Shown: positions 17,285 through 25,553 of the stretch, piece by piece
Layout of the letters: each line of letters starts with the position of its first letter
How positions within the stretch are numbered: the stretch's first letter is position 1
Assembly (NCBI RefSeq): GCF_042686125.1
Contig: NZ_JBHUOV010000002.1
Location: 1-64,000, forward strand
Source of the DNA: Oceanihabitans iliipiscarium
GTDB taxonomy: Bacteria; Bacteroidota; Bacteroidia; Flavobacteriales; Flavobacteriaceae
DNA: 64,000 bases
Reading direction: 5' to 3'
Notes under the pieces: generated by a model
Told to the model about the DNA's origin: nothing
The model's database searches: none
Seen by the model: the letters and a program-made list of their open reading frames with translations, nothing else
Made by a program: the position numbers and the translations under genes

Positions 17285-17976
17285 ACTATAAAAATATAAA
17301 AGTTATTGGCTTTGATGCCGATGATACACTTTGGGTTAATGAAACTTATTTTCGTGATGCAGAATTAGAGTTTGCAAAACTTTTAAGTGGATTTGAAACT
17401 GCTAACAAAGTTGATCAAGAACTTTTTAAAATGGAAATGAAGAATTTACCATTATATGGATATGGTGTTAAAGGGTTTGTATTGTCGATGGTTGAAATGG
17501 CTTTAGAACTTTCTAATTATACCGTTTCAAATCAAACTATTGAGCAGATTCTTAATATTGGTAAAGACATGATTAACAAACCTGTAGAGCTGCTTGAAGG
17601 GGTTACAGAAACTTTAGATGCATTATCAAAAAAATATAGATTGATTGTTGCAACTAAAGGCGACCTGCTAGACCAAGAACGCAAGCTTGAAAAATCTGGG
17701 TTGTTAGATTATTTTCATCATATTGAAGTTTTAAGTGATAAAAAAGAAGAAAATTATTCTAAATTATTAAATCATTTAGATATTAAACCATCAGAGTTTT
17801 TAATGATTGGAAATTCATTAAAGTCTGATATTTTACCCTTAGTGAATATAAAAGCACAAGCGATTCATATTCCATTTCATACCACTTGGGCACATGAGCA
17901 AGTGAGTGAAAAAGAAACAAATGGTAAAGCCTATAAAACAGTAAAAAAAGTCAGTGATATTTTGAAACTAGTATAA
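17275..17976 (+). CDS. HAD-superfamily phosphatase
   Basis: 233 residues. Motif I FDADDTLW (nucleophile Asp, acid/base Asp two residues on), motif II VATKG, motif III lysine near KLEKSG and motif IV MIGNSLKSDI. A helical cap of about 80 residues sits between motifs I and II, as in pyrimidine nucleotidase-like HAD proteins; it is therefore not the capless KdsC type. Start is TTG at 17275 inside the end of kdsB, as there is no ATG before motif I. Placed between kdsB and the KdnB-like gene, it may act in the same sugar pathway. Confidence 0.82.
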   Translation: MEIDYKNIKVIGFDADDTLWVNETYFRDAELEFAKLLSGFETANKVDQELFKMEMKNLPLYGYGVKGFVLSMVEMALELSNYTVSNQTIEQILNIGKDMINKPVELLEGVTETLDALSKKYRLIVATKGDLLDQERKLEKSGLLDYFHHIEVLSDKKEENYSKLLNHLDIKPSEFLMIGNSLKSDILPLVNIKAQAIHIPFHTTWAHEQVSEKETNGKAYKTVKKVSDILKLV

Positions 17977-18046
17977 AAACTTCAAAATATATAAACGAGT
18001 AAAATAAATAATGTTATTTTTATTTTTTCAAAAGGAAATTAATTAA

Positions 18047-19129
18047 ATGAGTTATAAAAATTATCCAATGGTGTCCAGAGTTGTTTTCGGACGTGGAAGT
18101 TTCAATCAATTAAATGAAATTTTAGCGCCAAAACGATTAAGTTCTAAAGCACCATTTATTTTTTTAGTGGATGATGTCTTTAAAGGTAAATCTTGGTTAA
18201 CCTCAAGAATACCTTTATCTTATGATGATAAACTTCATTATATATCTGCAGAAGAAGAGCCAAAAACATCTCAAGTCGATGAACTTGTAGAACAAATTAT
18301 TTTGACTCATAAAGAAAGACCTTCTGGAATTATTGGAATTGGAGGTGGAACCATTTTAGATTTGGCTAAAGCAGTGTCTATTATGCTTACTAACGATGGC
18401 GAAGCTAAAGATTATCAAGGTTGGGATTTGGTTAAAAACCCAGCGATATATCATGTTGGTATTCCAACTATATCTGGAACAGGAGCAGAAGTCTCTAGAA
18501 CAACTGTATTGACTGGTCCTGAAAAAAAATTAGGAATAAATAGTGATTACACACCTTTTGATCAAGTTATTTTAGATCCTGAGCTAACCAAGAATGTGCC
18601 TAAAGAACAATGGTTTTATACTGGAATGGATTGTTATATTCATTGTATCGAATCTTTAAATGGCACCTATTTAAATGCGTTTAGTCAAACTTATGGCGAA
18701 AAAGCATATGAGCTTTGCTTAGATTTATTTTTGAATAATAACTTACCAAAAGAAGTCGCCCAAGATAAGCTTATGATGGCTTCTTGGCATGGAGGAATGA
18801 GTATTGCGTATTCACAAGTTGGTGTAGCTCATGCAATGAGTTATGGATTAAGCTATTTACTTGGTACTAAACATGGTATTGGAAACTGTATTGTTTTTGA
18901 TCATTTAGAGGAGTTTTATCCTGAAGGTGTAAAAATCTTCAAGCAAATGAAAGATAAACATAACATTCAATTACCTCAAGGTTTGTGTGCAGACCTTGGT
19001 GATAGAGAGTTTGATATTATGATAGATGTTGCCTTAAGTCTTGAACCGCTTTGGGAAAATGCAATAGGTAAAAATTGGCAAAAAACCATTACTCGCGAAA
19101 AACTTAAAGAGTTGTATTTAAAAATGTAA
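18047..19129 (+). CDS. kdnB: Iron-type alcohol dehydrogenase, probable Kdo 8-oxidase (KdnB-like)
   Basis: 360 residues of the Fe-dependent alcohol dehydrogenase family. The N-terminus VSRVVFGRGSFNQL matches what I recall of KdnB. NAD-binding loop IGIGGGTILDLAKA is present, as is SGTGAEVSRTTVLT. Metal ligands are Asp195, His199, His262 and His276 (D-x3-H and H-x13-H spacing). In Shewanella, KdnB oxidises Kdo at C8 before KdnA transaminates it to 8-amino-Kdo. Here it follows kdsB and the HAD gene on the same strand with a 70-base gap. No KdnA aminotransferase is in the window. A generic sugar alcohol dehydrogenase remains possible. Confidence 0.78.
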   Translation: MSYKNYPMVSRVVFGRGSFNQLNEILAPKRLSSKAPFIFLVDDVFKGKSWLTSRIPLSYDDKLHYISAEEEPKTSQVDELVEQIILTHKERPSGIIGIGGGTILDLAKAVSIMLTNDGEAKDYQGWDLVKNPAIYHVGIPTISGTGAEVSRTTVLTGPEKKLGINSDYTPFDQVILDPELTKNVPKEQWFYTGMDCYIHCIESLNGTYLNAFSQTYGEKAYELCLDLFLNNNLPKEVAQDKLMMASWHGGMSIAYSQVGVAHAMSYGLSYLLGTKHGIGNCIVFDHLEEFYPEGVKIFKQMKDKHNIQLPQGLCADLGDREFDIMIDVALSLEPLWENAIGKNWQKTITREKLKELYLKM

Positions 19130-19130
19130 T

Positions 19131-19688
19131 ATGCGCTGGTTAGCAAAATTCATTTATTTTAAACTTCTGGGTTGGAAATTAGTTGGAAATATTTCATTTT
19201 CAAAAGAAACCATTAAACAATCTGTAATTATTGCAGTGCCTCACACCAGTTGGCATGATTTCTACATTGGTATATTAATACGAAAAATAAGTGGTGTAAA
19301 AACTAATTTTGTTGGTAAAAAAGAGCTTTTTAAATGGCCTTTTGGTTGGTATTTTAAAGCCGTAGGAGGTAGGCCTATTGATCGAACACCAGGACAAAAT
19401 AAAGTAGAAGCTATTGCGAAACTCTTTAAAGAAAACAAAGAATTTAGGCTTACATTGGCTCCAGAAGGTACAAGAAATAAAGTTGAAGAATGGAAAACGG
19501 GTTTTTACTTTATAGCAAAAGCTGCAAAAGTGCCAATAATTATGTTTACGCTCGATTTTGGTAAAAAACAAAATCTTGTTTCTGAACCTTTTTATCCTAC
19601 AGATAATATTGAAGCTGATTTTGATTATATGTACAGTTTCTATAAAGGCGTACAAGGTAAAATTCCAGAGAAGTCATTTAATATTTAA
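19131..19688 (+). CDS. PlsC-like acyltransferase
   Basis: 185 residues, one base after the KdnB-like gene. HTSWHD (38-43) is the catalytic H-x4-D motif, FVGKKELFKWPFGWYF the substrate region, GGRPIDR the third motif and PEGTR (111-115) the fourth. It has no long transmembrane helix. The family transfers acyl groups to glycerol-3-phosphate intermediates or other lipids. Being small and next to Kdo genes, it may act on a lipid of the outer membrane, but the acceptor is not shown by sequence. Confidence 0.85.
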   Translation: MRWLAKFIYFKLLGWKLVGNISFSKETIKQSVIIAVPHTSWHDFYIGILIRKISGVKTNFVGKKELFKWPFGWYFKAVGGRPIDRTPGQNKVEAIAKLFKENKEFRLTLAPEGTRNKVEEWKTGFYFIAKAAKVPIIMFTLDFGKKQNLVSEPFYPTDNIEADFDYMYSFYKGVQGKIPEKSFNI

Positions 19689-19803
19689 AATAGAAATCAA
19701 TAATTAGTCTTCACGTAGTACATTTCAGAAAGTAGAAAATCAACAATTAACTTATTAGTGGTTTATAGATTTTATAGGTCAATTAAAAAAATATCAAATA
19801 TTT

Positions 19804-19834
19804 TTTGGCATATTATTTGATTTTACTATAATTG
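19804..19834 (+). promoter_or_regulatory. Promoter of an orphan short transcription unit
   Basis: TTTG at 19804-19807, 19 bases, then TATAATTG at 19827-19834, one mismatch from TAnnTTTG. Transcription would start near 19841. Confidence 0.5.
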
Positions 19835-19843
19835 TAGTGACTA

Positions 19844-19900
19844 ATGAAACATAAAGTAAACTTAAAGTCCCTAAAAAGAAACATTAGTTCCTACTATTAA
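19844..19900 (+). CDS. Possible 18-residue peptide (or small RNA of about 95 bases)
   Basis: ATG at 19844 opens an 18-codon frame, MKHKVNLKSLKRNISSYY, strongly basic, with the stop directly abutting a terminator stem at 19901. The promoter predicted at 19804-19834 would give an almost leaderless message. The KxNLKxLK pattern faintly recalls leader ends of Bacteroidota ribosomal peptide precursors, but there is no core region and no modification enzyme nearby. The unit could equally be a small RNA. Coding is unproven. Confidence 0.3.
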   Translation: MKHKVNLKSLKRNISSYY

Positions 19901-19937
19901 AAGCTACTTTAATTCTTATTGAAGTAGCTTTTTTTGT
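19899..19937 (+). terminator. Terminator after the mini-unit
   Basis: Stem AAGCTACTTT / GAAGTAGCTT (19901-19910, 19921-19930) followed by TTTTTTTG on the plus strand. On the minus strand only four T follow, so it favours plus-strand transcripts but could also serve the converging gene. Confidence 0.75.
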
Positions 19938-19942
19938 AGAAT

Positions 19943-21430
19943 TTAGTATTCTTCTACAGGAATTTTAAAATCTTTCATTTCGTTTAAAGGCTCAATGACA
20001 TTATAATCTGACCAAATAGAGGCATCATAAGTTTTAGGAGTTTCATAGTCAACGTCTTTGAGTTCTTTGTAACTATTAAAAGTTGATGTTTCAATCTCAT
20101 TCCTTGATAAAATAAGCAGCTCTGTTTTTTCTTTAAATGTCCCTTCAATCTTAAAGCTAAAAGAGACTTTATTAGATGTGTTAGAGTTCTCAATAAATTT
20201 AAAAGGCCTATTGATATAGAAATAGCGATCAATTTGTTCATTGATAAAACTCGGATAATAATATCCATCATCATCTTTTTTAAACGCCACAATCCCTTCT
20301 TGATTTTTTTCTACATATTTGACACCAAATAATAATCGTAAATTTAGTTTTTCGCCAACACGATTTTTATAAAATCGGTAATCAGCTCGTATAACAGCAA
20401 ACGTTTCGTTAGAAACATAAATAGTTCCTGTGTATTTTACTGATGATCTTTTAGGTTTAAAATCAATAATATACACCATCTCATCATCTATGAAAGTCAC
20501 ATCTTTTAATTCGTAATTGTATTTTTTGGTTTCACTAATAAAATCAAGCCTGTTATTTGAATTGTTTAAAGCATTATTCATAATCATTTCAAATGATTTA
20601 GTTCTAATATGACCCAAGGAATTAATGGTGTCTGCCATTTTATCTTCTCTATTATCTAGTGACACAGAGTCGGAAATCTTAAACAATCCCGTTTTTACAG
20701 TATATATTTTGTCTTTATCTAAGTGTTTTAATACGATATCATTTCCTTTTTCAGCTAAACTTTCTAATGATTGATTATTGCGTTCATCCAGTAAACGTAT
20801 TGCTTTTTCTACTTTTAGTTTCGCTTGAGAGTCGTCTAAAATCATTAAAGACCCAATAAAATCTGTATATTGTTTAGAATTATTATTTAGTAACGAAGTT
20901 TCTAGCTTATCAAAATCTGTATTGAATAATTCTAATTGCTTTTTTCTAAATCCAGTAGATTTAGTAATTTCAAAATCTGCATTTTCACCAACAATATATT
21001 CAGTTTTTCTACTAAAGATTTTAAATTCATTTAAATGAAACCTATAGTTTTCTTTTAGTTTAGCATTCACATAAAACATAATGGAATCTACACTAAGTGG
21101 TTTGTTTGTTATAAATACTTCGGAAAGCTCGTTGACTTTTTCTTTTAACGTATAATCTTGTGATTTGAAATTGATGAGTTTAAGATCAACAGATTCGTAG
21201 CCAAGACATGAAATTCTAACCATTTCATTGTCGTCAAAATCATTTGTTTTAATAGAAAAAAGGCCTTCTTCGTTTGTAATTACACCATAGCTTTCACCAA
21301 TTTGAACAGTAGCATATGGAATGGCTTCTTGACTTGCTGTTAATACTTTTCCAGAAACAGTTTGCGAGTATATATTAGAAGCTAAAAGACTAGCAAATAT
21401 GAAAAAAAAATAGCGATGGTTAAATTTCAT
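19943..21430 (-). CDS. CarboxypepD_reg-like domain outer-envelope protein
   Basis: 495 residues with a signal peptide ending NIYSQ. Residues about 24-110 form a carboxypeptidase regulatory-like beta-sandwich: TVSGKVLTASQEAIPYATV, GVITNEEGLFSI and ISCLGYESVDL are the usual motifs. The remaining 380 residues have strand-rich segments (TGTIYVSNETFAVIRADYRFY) but no TonB-dependent plug or barrel that I can see. Such proteins are common Bacteroidota envelope proteins of unknown role. Monocistronic, ending 6 bases from the shared terminator. Confidence 0.75.
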   Translation of the reverse strand: MKFNHRYFFFIFASLLASNIYSQTVSGKVLTASQEAIPYATVQIGESYGVITNEEGLFSIKTNDFDDNEMVRISCLGYESVDLKLINFKSQDYTLKEKVNELSEVFITNKPLSVDSIMFYVNAKLKENYRFHLNEFKIFSRKTEYIVGENADFEITKSTGFRKKQLELFNTDFDKLETSLLNNNSKQYTDFIGSLMILDDSQAKLKVEKAIRLLDERNNQSLESLAEKGNDIVLKHLDKDKIYTVKTGLFKISDSVSLDNREDKMADTINSLGHIRTKSFEMIMNNALNNSNNRLDFISETKKYNYELKDVTFIDDEMVYIIDFKPKRSSVKYTGTIYVSNETFAVIRADYRFYKNRVGEKLNLRLLFGVKYVEKNQEGIVAFKKDDDGYYYPSFINEQIDRYFYINRPFKFIENSNTSNKVSFSFKIEGTFKEKTELLILSRNEIETSTFNSYKELKDVDYETPKTYDASIWSDYNVIEPLNEMKDFKIPVEEY

Positions 21431-21473
21431 AAAGTGATGTTTATTTTATAACGAATAAGTTAAAAGAATGTTA

Positions 21474-21504
21474 CAAAAAAACCTAAGCTAATGCTTAGGT
21501 TTTA
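21474..21504 (-). terminator. Terminator of yebC
   Basis: Stem ACCTAAGC / GCTTAGGT (21481-21488, 21493-21500), with seven T on the minus strand. Confidence 0.8.
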
Positions 21505-21520
21505 ATAATTTGTGATTCTT

Positions 21521-22243
21521 TTAATCATCAGAGGATTCTTCCATAGTATGATATACAGACTGGACATCATCATCTTCTTCAAGTTTTTCTAGGAGTTTTT
21601 CAACATCAGCGGCTTGTTCTGCACTAAGAGGTTTAGTCACTTGAGGAATACGCTCGAAACCAGAGGATAGAATTTCTATTTCCCGTTTTTCAAGCTCAGC
21701 TTGAATGGCTCCAAAGCTTTCAAAAGGTGCATAAATTAAGATGCCATCATCATCGGCAAAAACTTCTTCAGCACCAAAATCAATAAATTCTAATTCTATT
21801 TCTTCTGGGTCTAAGCCTTCGGCATTAATTCGAAAATTACAAGTATGGTCAAACATAAAAACAACAGAGCCTGAAGTACCTAAACTCCCATCACATTTAT
21901 TAAAGTAACTTCTTACATTGGCAACAGTACGCGTGTTATTGTCTGTAGCAGTTTCAACTAAAACCGCAATTCCATGAGGTGCATAACCTTCAAAAACCAC
22001 TTCTTTATAGTCCCCTTGATCTTTTTCACTTGCTTTTTTAATAGCACGTTCAACGTTATCTTTAGGCATATTTACAGCCTTAGCATTTTGAATCACTGCG
22101 CGTAATCGTGAATTACTTGCTGGATCAGGACCTCCTTCTTTAACAGCCATAACAATGTCTTTACCAATACGTGTAAAGGCTTTGCTCATGGCAGACCAAC
22201 GTTTCATTTTACGTGCTTTACGAAATTCAAAAGCTCTTCCCAT
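21521..22243 (-). CDS. yebC: YebC/PmpR family regulator
   Basis: 240 residues, full length for TACO1/YebC. It opens MGRAFEFRKARKMKRW, has MPKDNVERAIKKA, EGYAPHGIAVLVET, NNTRTVANVRSYFNK and GSLGTSGSVVFMF, all diagnostic. The family binds DNA in some species and acts on translation of proline-rich sequences in others. It has its own -7 box (TAAATTTG at 22271-22278) and terminator, so it is probably monocistronic. Confidence 0.92.
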   Translation of the reverse strand: MGRAFEFRKARKMKRWSAMSKAFTRIGKDIVMAVKEGGPDPASNSRLRAVIQNAKAVNMPKDNVERAIKKASEKDQGDYKEVVFEGYAPHGIAVLVETATDNNTRTVANVRSYFNKCDGSLGTSGSVVFMFDHTCNFRINAEGLDPEEIELEFIDFGAEEVFADDDGILIYAPFESFGAIQAELEKREIEILSSGFERIPQVTKPLSAEQAADVEKLLEKLEEDDDVQSVYHTMEESSDD

Positions 22244-22270
22244 AGTAATCTTGTTTTATGATATAATTGA

Positions 22271-22278
22271 CAAATTTA
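22271..22278 (-). promoter_or_regulatory. Candidate -7 box of yebC
   Basis: Minus-strand TAAATTTG, full match, 28 bases before the yebC ATG. Confidence 0.4.
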
Positions 22279-22303
22279 AAAAAAAAGTGGAGGAACAAAA
22301 ATA

Positions 22304-22597
22304 TTATTCATCTTCAGGTATTACAATAGCATCAATCGCTTTTGCAAGTATAAAATCTTTATGAGTAACATCTTTTACATCGTGTGTTGATAAAGAAATT
22401 TTTAAAATATTATATGTATTTGACCAATCTGGATGGTGGTTTAAAGCTTCACATTCAAAAGCAATTCTGCTCATCGCGCTAAAACAATCTTTAAAATTTT
22501 CGAATTCAAATTCAGCATGAAGCGCTTGATCGTAATATTCCCAATCAGGAAAATGAAGCAGGCGTTTTTCTATATCTTCTTCAGATAACTTATCCAT
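22304..22597 (-). CDS. 4a-hydroxytetrahydrobiopterin dehydratase (PCD/DCoH)
   Basis: 97 residues, the usual size. The signature EALNHHPDWSNTYN with downstream STHD and THKD gives the three active-site histidines. It recycles the carbinolamine formed by pterin-dependent aromatic hydroxylases. No hydroxylase gene is in the window, so the partner must lie elsewhere. Last gene of the gcvT-glsA-epimerase run, 21 bases after the epimerase stop. Confidence 0.92.
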   Translation of the reverse strand: MDKLSEEDIEKRLLHFPDWEYYDQALHAEFEFENFKDCFSAMSRIAFECEALNHHPDWSNTYNILKISLSTHDVKDVTHKDFILAKAIDAIVIPEDE

Positions 22598-22618
22598 AAA
22601 CTTATAATTTAATTGATA

Positions 22619-23446
22619 TTACAAAATACTGCTTTTTAAAACATCTTTGCTTCGTATTTGTAAATTTTTTGGCAATTTGTTGTGTTTAGAAAGAACAGCT
22701 AAATATCTATCGTCATTAGTTGTATATACTTGTTTATAAATGGGTTTATAATTGCCTAACGCGTTTACGATATCTTTAATAAAATCATTATGGTACACTA
22801 AATCTGTACTTCCTAAATGAAAGACTCCAGTTTTTTGCCTATTTATTATATAGTGAATTTGCTGAGACAGTTTGTTGTCTGTAGTCAAGTTTATTATTAA
22901 GTTTGGAAATACTTCAATAGCTGTTTTCTCTTTGAGATGTTTTTTTAGATCTAAAATTCTAGGAGAGTTTGTGCCTAGTACCATTGGTATTCTTAGAATA
23001 GCCCATTTATGTTTTGGTAAACGCATGAACATATTCTCAATTTTAATTTTAAAATGACCATATATGCTACTGCTAAATGTTTTATCATTTTCATAACTAG
23101 GAAACTTACTATAAGCATCAAATACATTAGATGATGATAAAAACAACATCTTGCATTCCTGATATTTTATATAATCGACAATATGTTGATGTGCCATAGT
23201 TTGAGTTGCAAAATTTCCGCGAAGTGAAGAAATAATTATGCTAGGTTTTGTAATTTCAAGTATTTCAATAATATCATCTTCTTCATGATTATAATGAAAA
23301 AATTGCTTGTTTTTTTCTAGCTCTTTAGTAGGCGTGTTATATGTGCCATAAGTTCTAAAATAAGCATGTAATTCTTTATAAATAGCATTGCCTATGAAGC
23401 CATTAACACCAAGTATTAGGATTTTGTGTTTTGAGTTGTCGAGCAT
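22619..23446 (-). CDS. RmlD-like NAD(P)-dependent sugar-nucleotide reductase/epimerase
   Basis: 275 residues of the extended SDR fold. ILGVNGFIGNAIY is the GxxGxxG dinucleotide loop (residues about 11-23), LSSSNVF holds the catalytic serine and YGHFK the YxxxK pair. The ILRIPMVLG segment follows as in RmlD. No sugar-biosynthesis neighbours are present, so the substrate is unknown. It lies 15 bases after glsA on the same strand. Confidence 0.78.
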   Translation of the reverse strand: MLDNSKHKILILGVNGFIGNAIYKELHAYFRTYGTYNTPTKELEKNKQFFHYNHEEDDIIEILEITKPSIIISSLRGNFATQTMAHQHIVDYIKYQECKMLFLSSSNVFDAYSKFPSYENDKTFSSSIYGHFKIKIENMFMRLPKHKWAILRIPMVLGTNSPRILDLKKHLKEKTAIEVFPNLIINLTTDNKLSQQIHYIINRQKTGVFHLGSTDLVYHNDFIKDIVNALGNYKPIYKQVYTTNDDRYLAVLSKHNKLPKNLQIRSKDVLKSSIL

Positions 23447-23461
23447 TATTGGCGCAATTCT

Positions 23462-24376
23462 TTAAAAAATTGAAAGTTTTGTTTTGGTAGTAAAAGCTTC
23501 TAAAGCTTGCATTCCAATTTTTGAATTTCCTTTTGGATTTAGTCCTGGAGACCATGTAGATATAACAAATTGATTTGGAAGTAGTGCTACAATGCCACCA
23601 CCAACACCACTTTTTCCTGGTAAGCCAACTTCAAAAGCAAACTCACCAGCTTCATCATAAAATCCACAAGTAAGCATGATGGCATTAATTCGTTTTATTT
23701 GACTTGAGCTTAGTCTTTTAATGTTTTGCAAACAAACACCATGATTGGCAAACATAAAGAAGGCACTTGTTAATTGTTCGCAATTCATTTCTATAGCACA
23801 TTGATGAAAATAAAAATCAAGGACATCTTCGACCTTATTTTCTAGGTTGCCATAAGATTTTAAAAGATTAGCTGCCGCATAATTATTAAAACCAGTAGTT
23901 TTCTCAGATGTTGCAACTGACTCATTATAATTTATACTATTATCATTAGCTAGTTCACGAACATAATTTAAAAAATCTGCTTTTGGGTTATCTAATTGAG
24001 AGATTAAAATATCTGCAATTACTATGGCTCCAGAATTAATAAAAGGGTTTCTAGGGATGCCATTTTCAAGCTCTAATAAAGATAAATGATTAAAAGGATC
24101 GCCAGAAGGTTCTACATCTAAGCGTTGCCAAAGTTGATCTCCTTTAAAATTGAAGGCCATAGAAAGCGCAAAAACTTTAGAGATACTTTGAATTGAAAAC
24201 GGTGTATTTGAATGTCCAACTGAAAAATTTTCGCCAGAGATGAGCTTTAAATATATTCCGAAATTATTAGCATCTATGTGTGATAATTCAGGAATGTAAT
24301 TAGCTACAAGTCCACGATTAACCTCATGTTTTAAGTCATCGTGTATTGAATTAATTACATGTTGAAAGTCCATCAT
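23462..24376 (-). CDS. glsA: Glutaminase A
   Basis: 304 residues, the standard GlsA length. The serine-lactamase-like fold shows Ser64-x-x-Lys67 (SISK), ENGIPRNPFINSGAI, and GLPGKSGVGGGIVALLP with the late catalytic region. It hydrolyses glutamine to glutamate and ammonia in the cytoplasm. The ATG lies 3 bases after the gcvT stop, so it is in the same transcript. Confidence 0.93.
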   Translation of the reverse strand: MMDFQHVINSIHDDLKHEVNRGLVANYIPELSHIDANNFGIYLKLISGENFSVGHSNTPFSIQSISKVFALSMAFNFKGDQLWQRLDVEPSGDPFNHLSLLELENGIPRNPFINSGAIVIADILISQLDNPKADFLNYVRELANDNSINYNESVATSEKTTGFNNYAAANLLKSYGNLENKVEDVLDFYFHQCAIEMNCEQLTSAFFMFANHGVCLQNIKRLSSSQIKRINAIMLTCGFYDEAGEFAFEVGLPGKSGVGGGIVALLPNQFVISTWSPGLNPKGNSKIGMQALEAFTTKTKLSIF

Positions 24377-24379
24377 TCG

Positions 24380-25450
24380 TTAGCCTTTATAAAAAGGGAG
24401 TTTCACGACTGTTGCAGGGACAGCATTTTTCCTTATTTGAATATTTATTTTGCTATCAACATCAGCAAATATGGTGGGCACATAACCTAATCCTATTCCT
24501 TTACCAAGCATTGGGCTCATAGTACCAGAGGTGACTTCTCCAATTTTTTTACCATGACCATCTACAATGTCATAACCTTGGCGAGGAATGCCTCTTTCAT
24601 TTAATTCAAAAGCTACAAGCTTGCGTTCTGGTCTACGACGCTTTTCATCTTCAAGCGCTTCACAATTTGTAAAATCTTTTGTGAATTTAGTAATCCACCC
24701 TAAACCAGCTTCAATTGGCGAGGTCGTATCGTCTATATCATTTCCATATAAACAATAACCCATTTCTAATCTTAAGGTATCTCGAGCAGCTAAACCGATA
24801 GGTGTTGCACCAGCTTCAATAACTTTATCCCAAATCTGTTTAACCTCAGAATTTTTACAGTAAATTTCAAAACCACCACTTCCAGTATAACCAGTGGCAG
24901 AAATAATTACATGCTCAATACCTGCAAAATCACCAACAACAAAATTATAGAATTTAATAGCAGCTAGGTCATGGCTAGAAAGCGTTTGCATAGCTTCAAC
25001 AGCTTTTGGGCCTTGAATAGCTAATAATGAATAATCTTCACTTAAATCTTTCATGTCTGCACCAACATCATTTTTCGATTGAATCCAATTCCAATCTTTT
25101 TCAATATTGCTTGCATTTACGACCAATAAGTATTGTTCTTCTTTAATTTTATAAATAATTAAATCATCTACAATACCACCATCATCATTAGGTAAGCAAC
25201 TGTATTGTGCTTTTCCAACGGTTAGTTTGCTCGCATCATTGCTAGACACTTTTTGAATTAACGCTAAGGCTTGAGGTCCTTCAATTAAAAATTCGCCCAT
25301 ATGGCTCACATCAAAAACGCCAACACTATTTCTAACGGTTTCATGTTCAATGTTTACACCTTCATATTGTACAGGCATATTGTAACCTGCAAAAGGCACC
25401 ATTTTTGCTCCAAGTGCTTCGTGAGTTGATGTTAAAGCTGTGTTTTTCAT
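24380..25450 (-). CDS. gcvT: Aminomethyltransferase, glycine cleavage T protein
   Basis: 356 residues. Folate-binding GcvT fold: MVPFAGYNMPVQYEG, SVGVFDVSHMGEF, ISATGYTGSGGFEIY, ARDTLRLEMGYCLYGND and the C-terminal barrel with GEVTSGTMSPMLGKGIGLGYV. It transfers the methylene group to tetrahydrofolate. gcvP and gcvH are not adjacent. A TACATTTG box lies 27-34 bases upstream. Heads the run gcvT-glsA-epimerase-PCD. Confidence 0.95.
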   Translation of the reverse strand: MKNTALTSTHEALGAKMVPFAGYNMPVQYEGVNIEHETVRNSVGVFDVSHMGEFLIEGPQALALIQKVSSNDASKLTVGKAQYSCLPNDDGGIVDDLIIYKIKEEQYLLVVNASNIEKDWNWIQSKNDVGADMKDLSEDYSLLAIQGPKAVEAMQTLSSHDLAAIKFYNFVVGDFAGIEHVIISATGYTGSGGFEIYCKNSEVKQIWDKVIEAGATPIGLAARDTLRLEMGYCLYGNDIDDTTSPIEAGLGWITKFTKDFTNCEALEDEKRRRPERKLVAFELNERGIPRQGYDIVDGHGKKIGEVTSGTMSPMLGKGIGLGYVPTIFADVDSKINIQIRKNAVPATVVKLPFYKG

Positions 25451-25476
25451 TCTCTAAATTTTAAAAAATTGGTACA

Positions 25477-25484
25477 CAAATGTA
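25477..25484 (-). promoter_or_regulatory. Candidate -7 box of gcvT
   Basis: Minus-strand TACATTTG, full TAnnTTTG match. No glycine riboswitch is visible in the 103-base gap before thrC. Confidence 0.4.
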
Positions 25485-25553
25485 TCGAAAAAATATCGAT
25501 TAAGTTAGGCACAAATAGACTAAAATTTTGAATATTTTGAGACCAAAAGCCAG

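Noticed and set aside
19899..19937. Terminator only for the minus-strand CarboxypepD_reg gene
   Set aside because: The long T-run is on the plus strand and a promoter precedes it on that strand, so plus-strand use is better supported, though shared use cannot be excluded.
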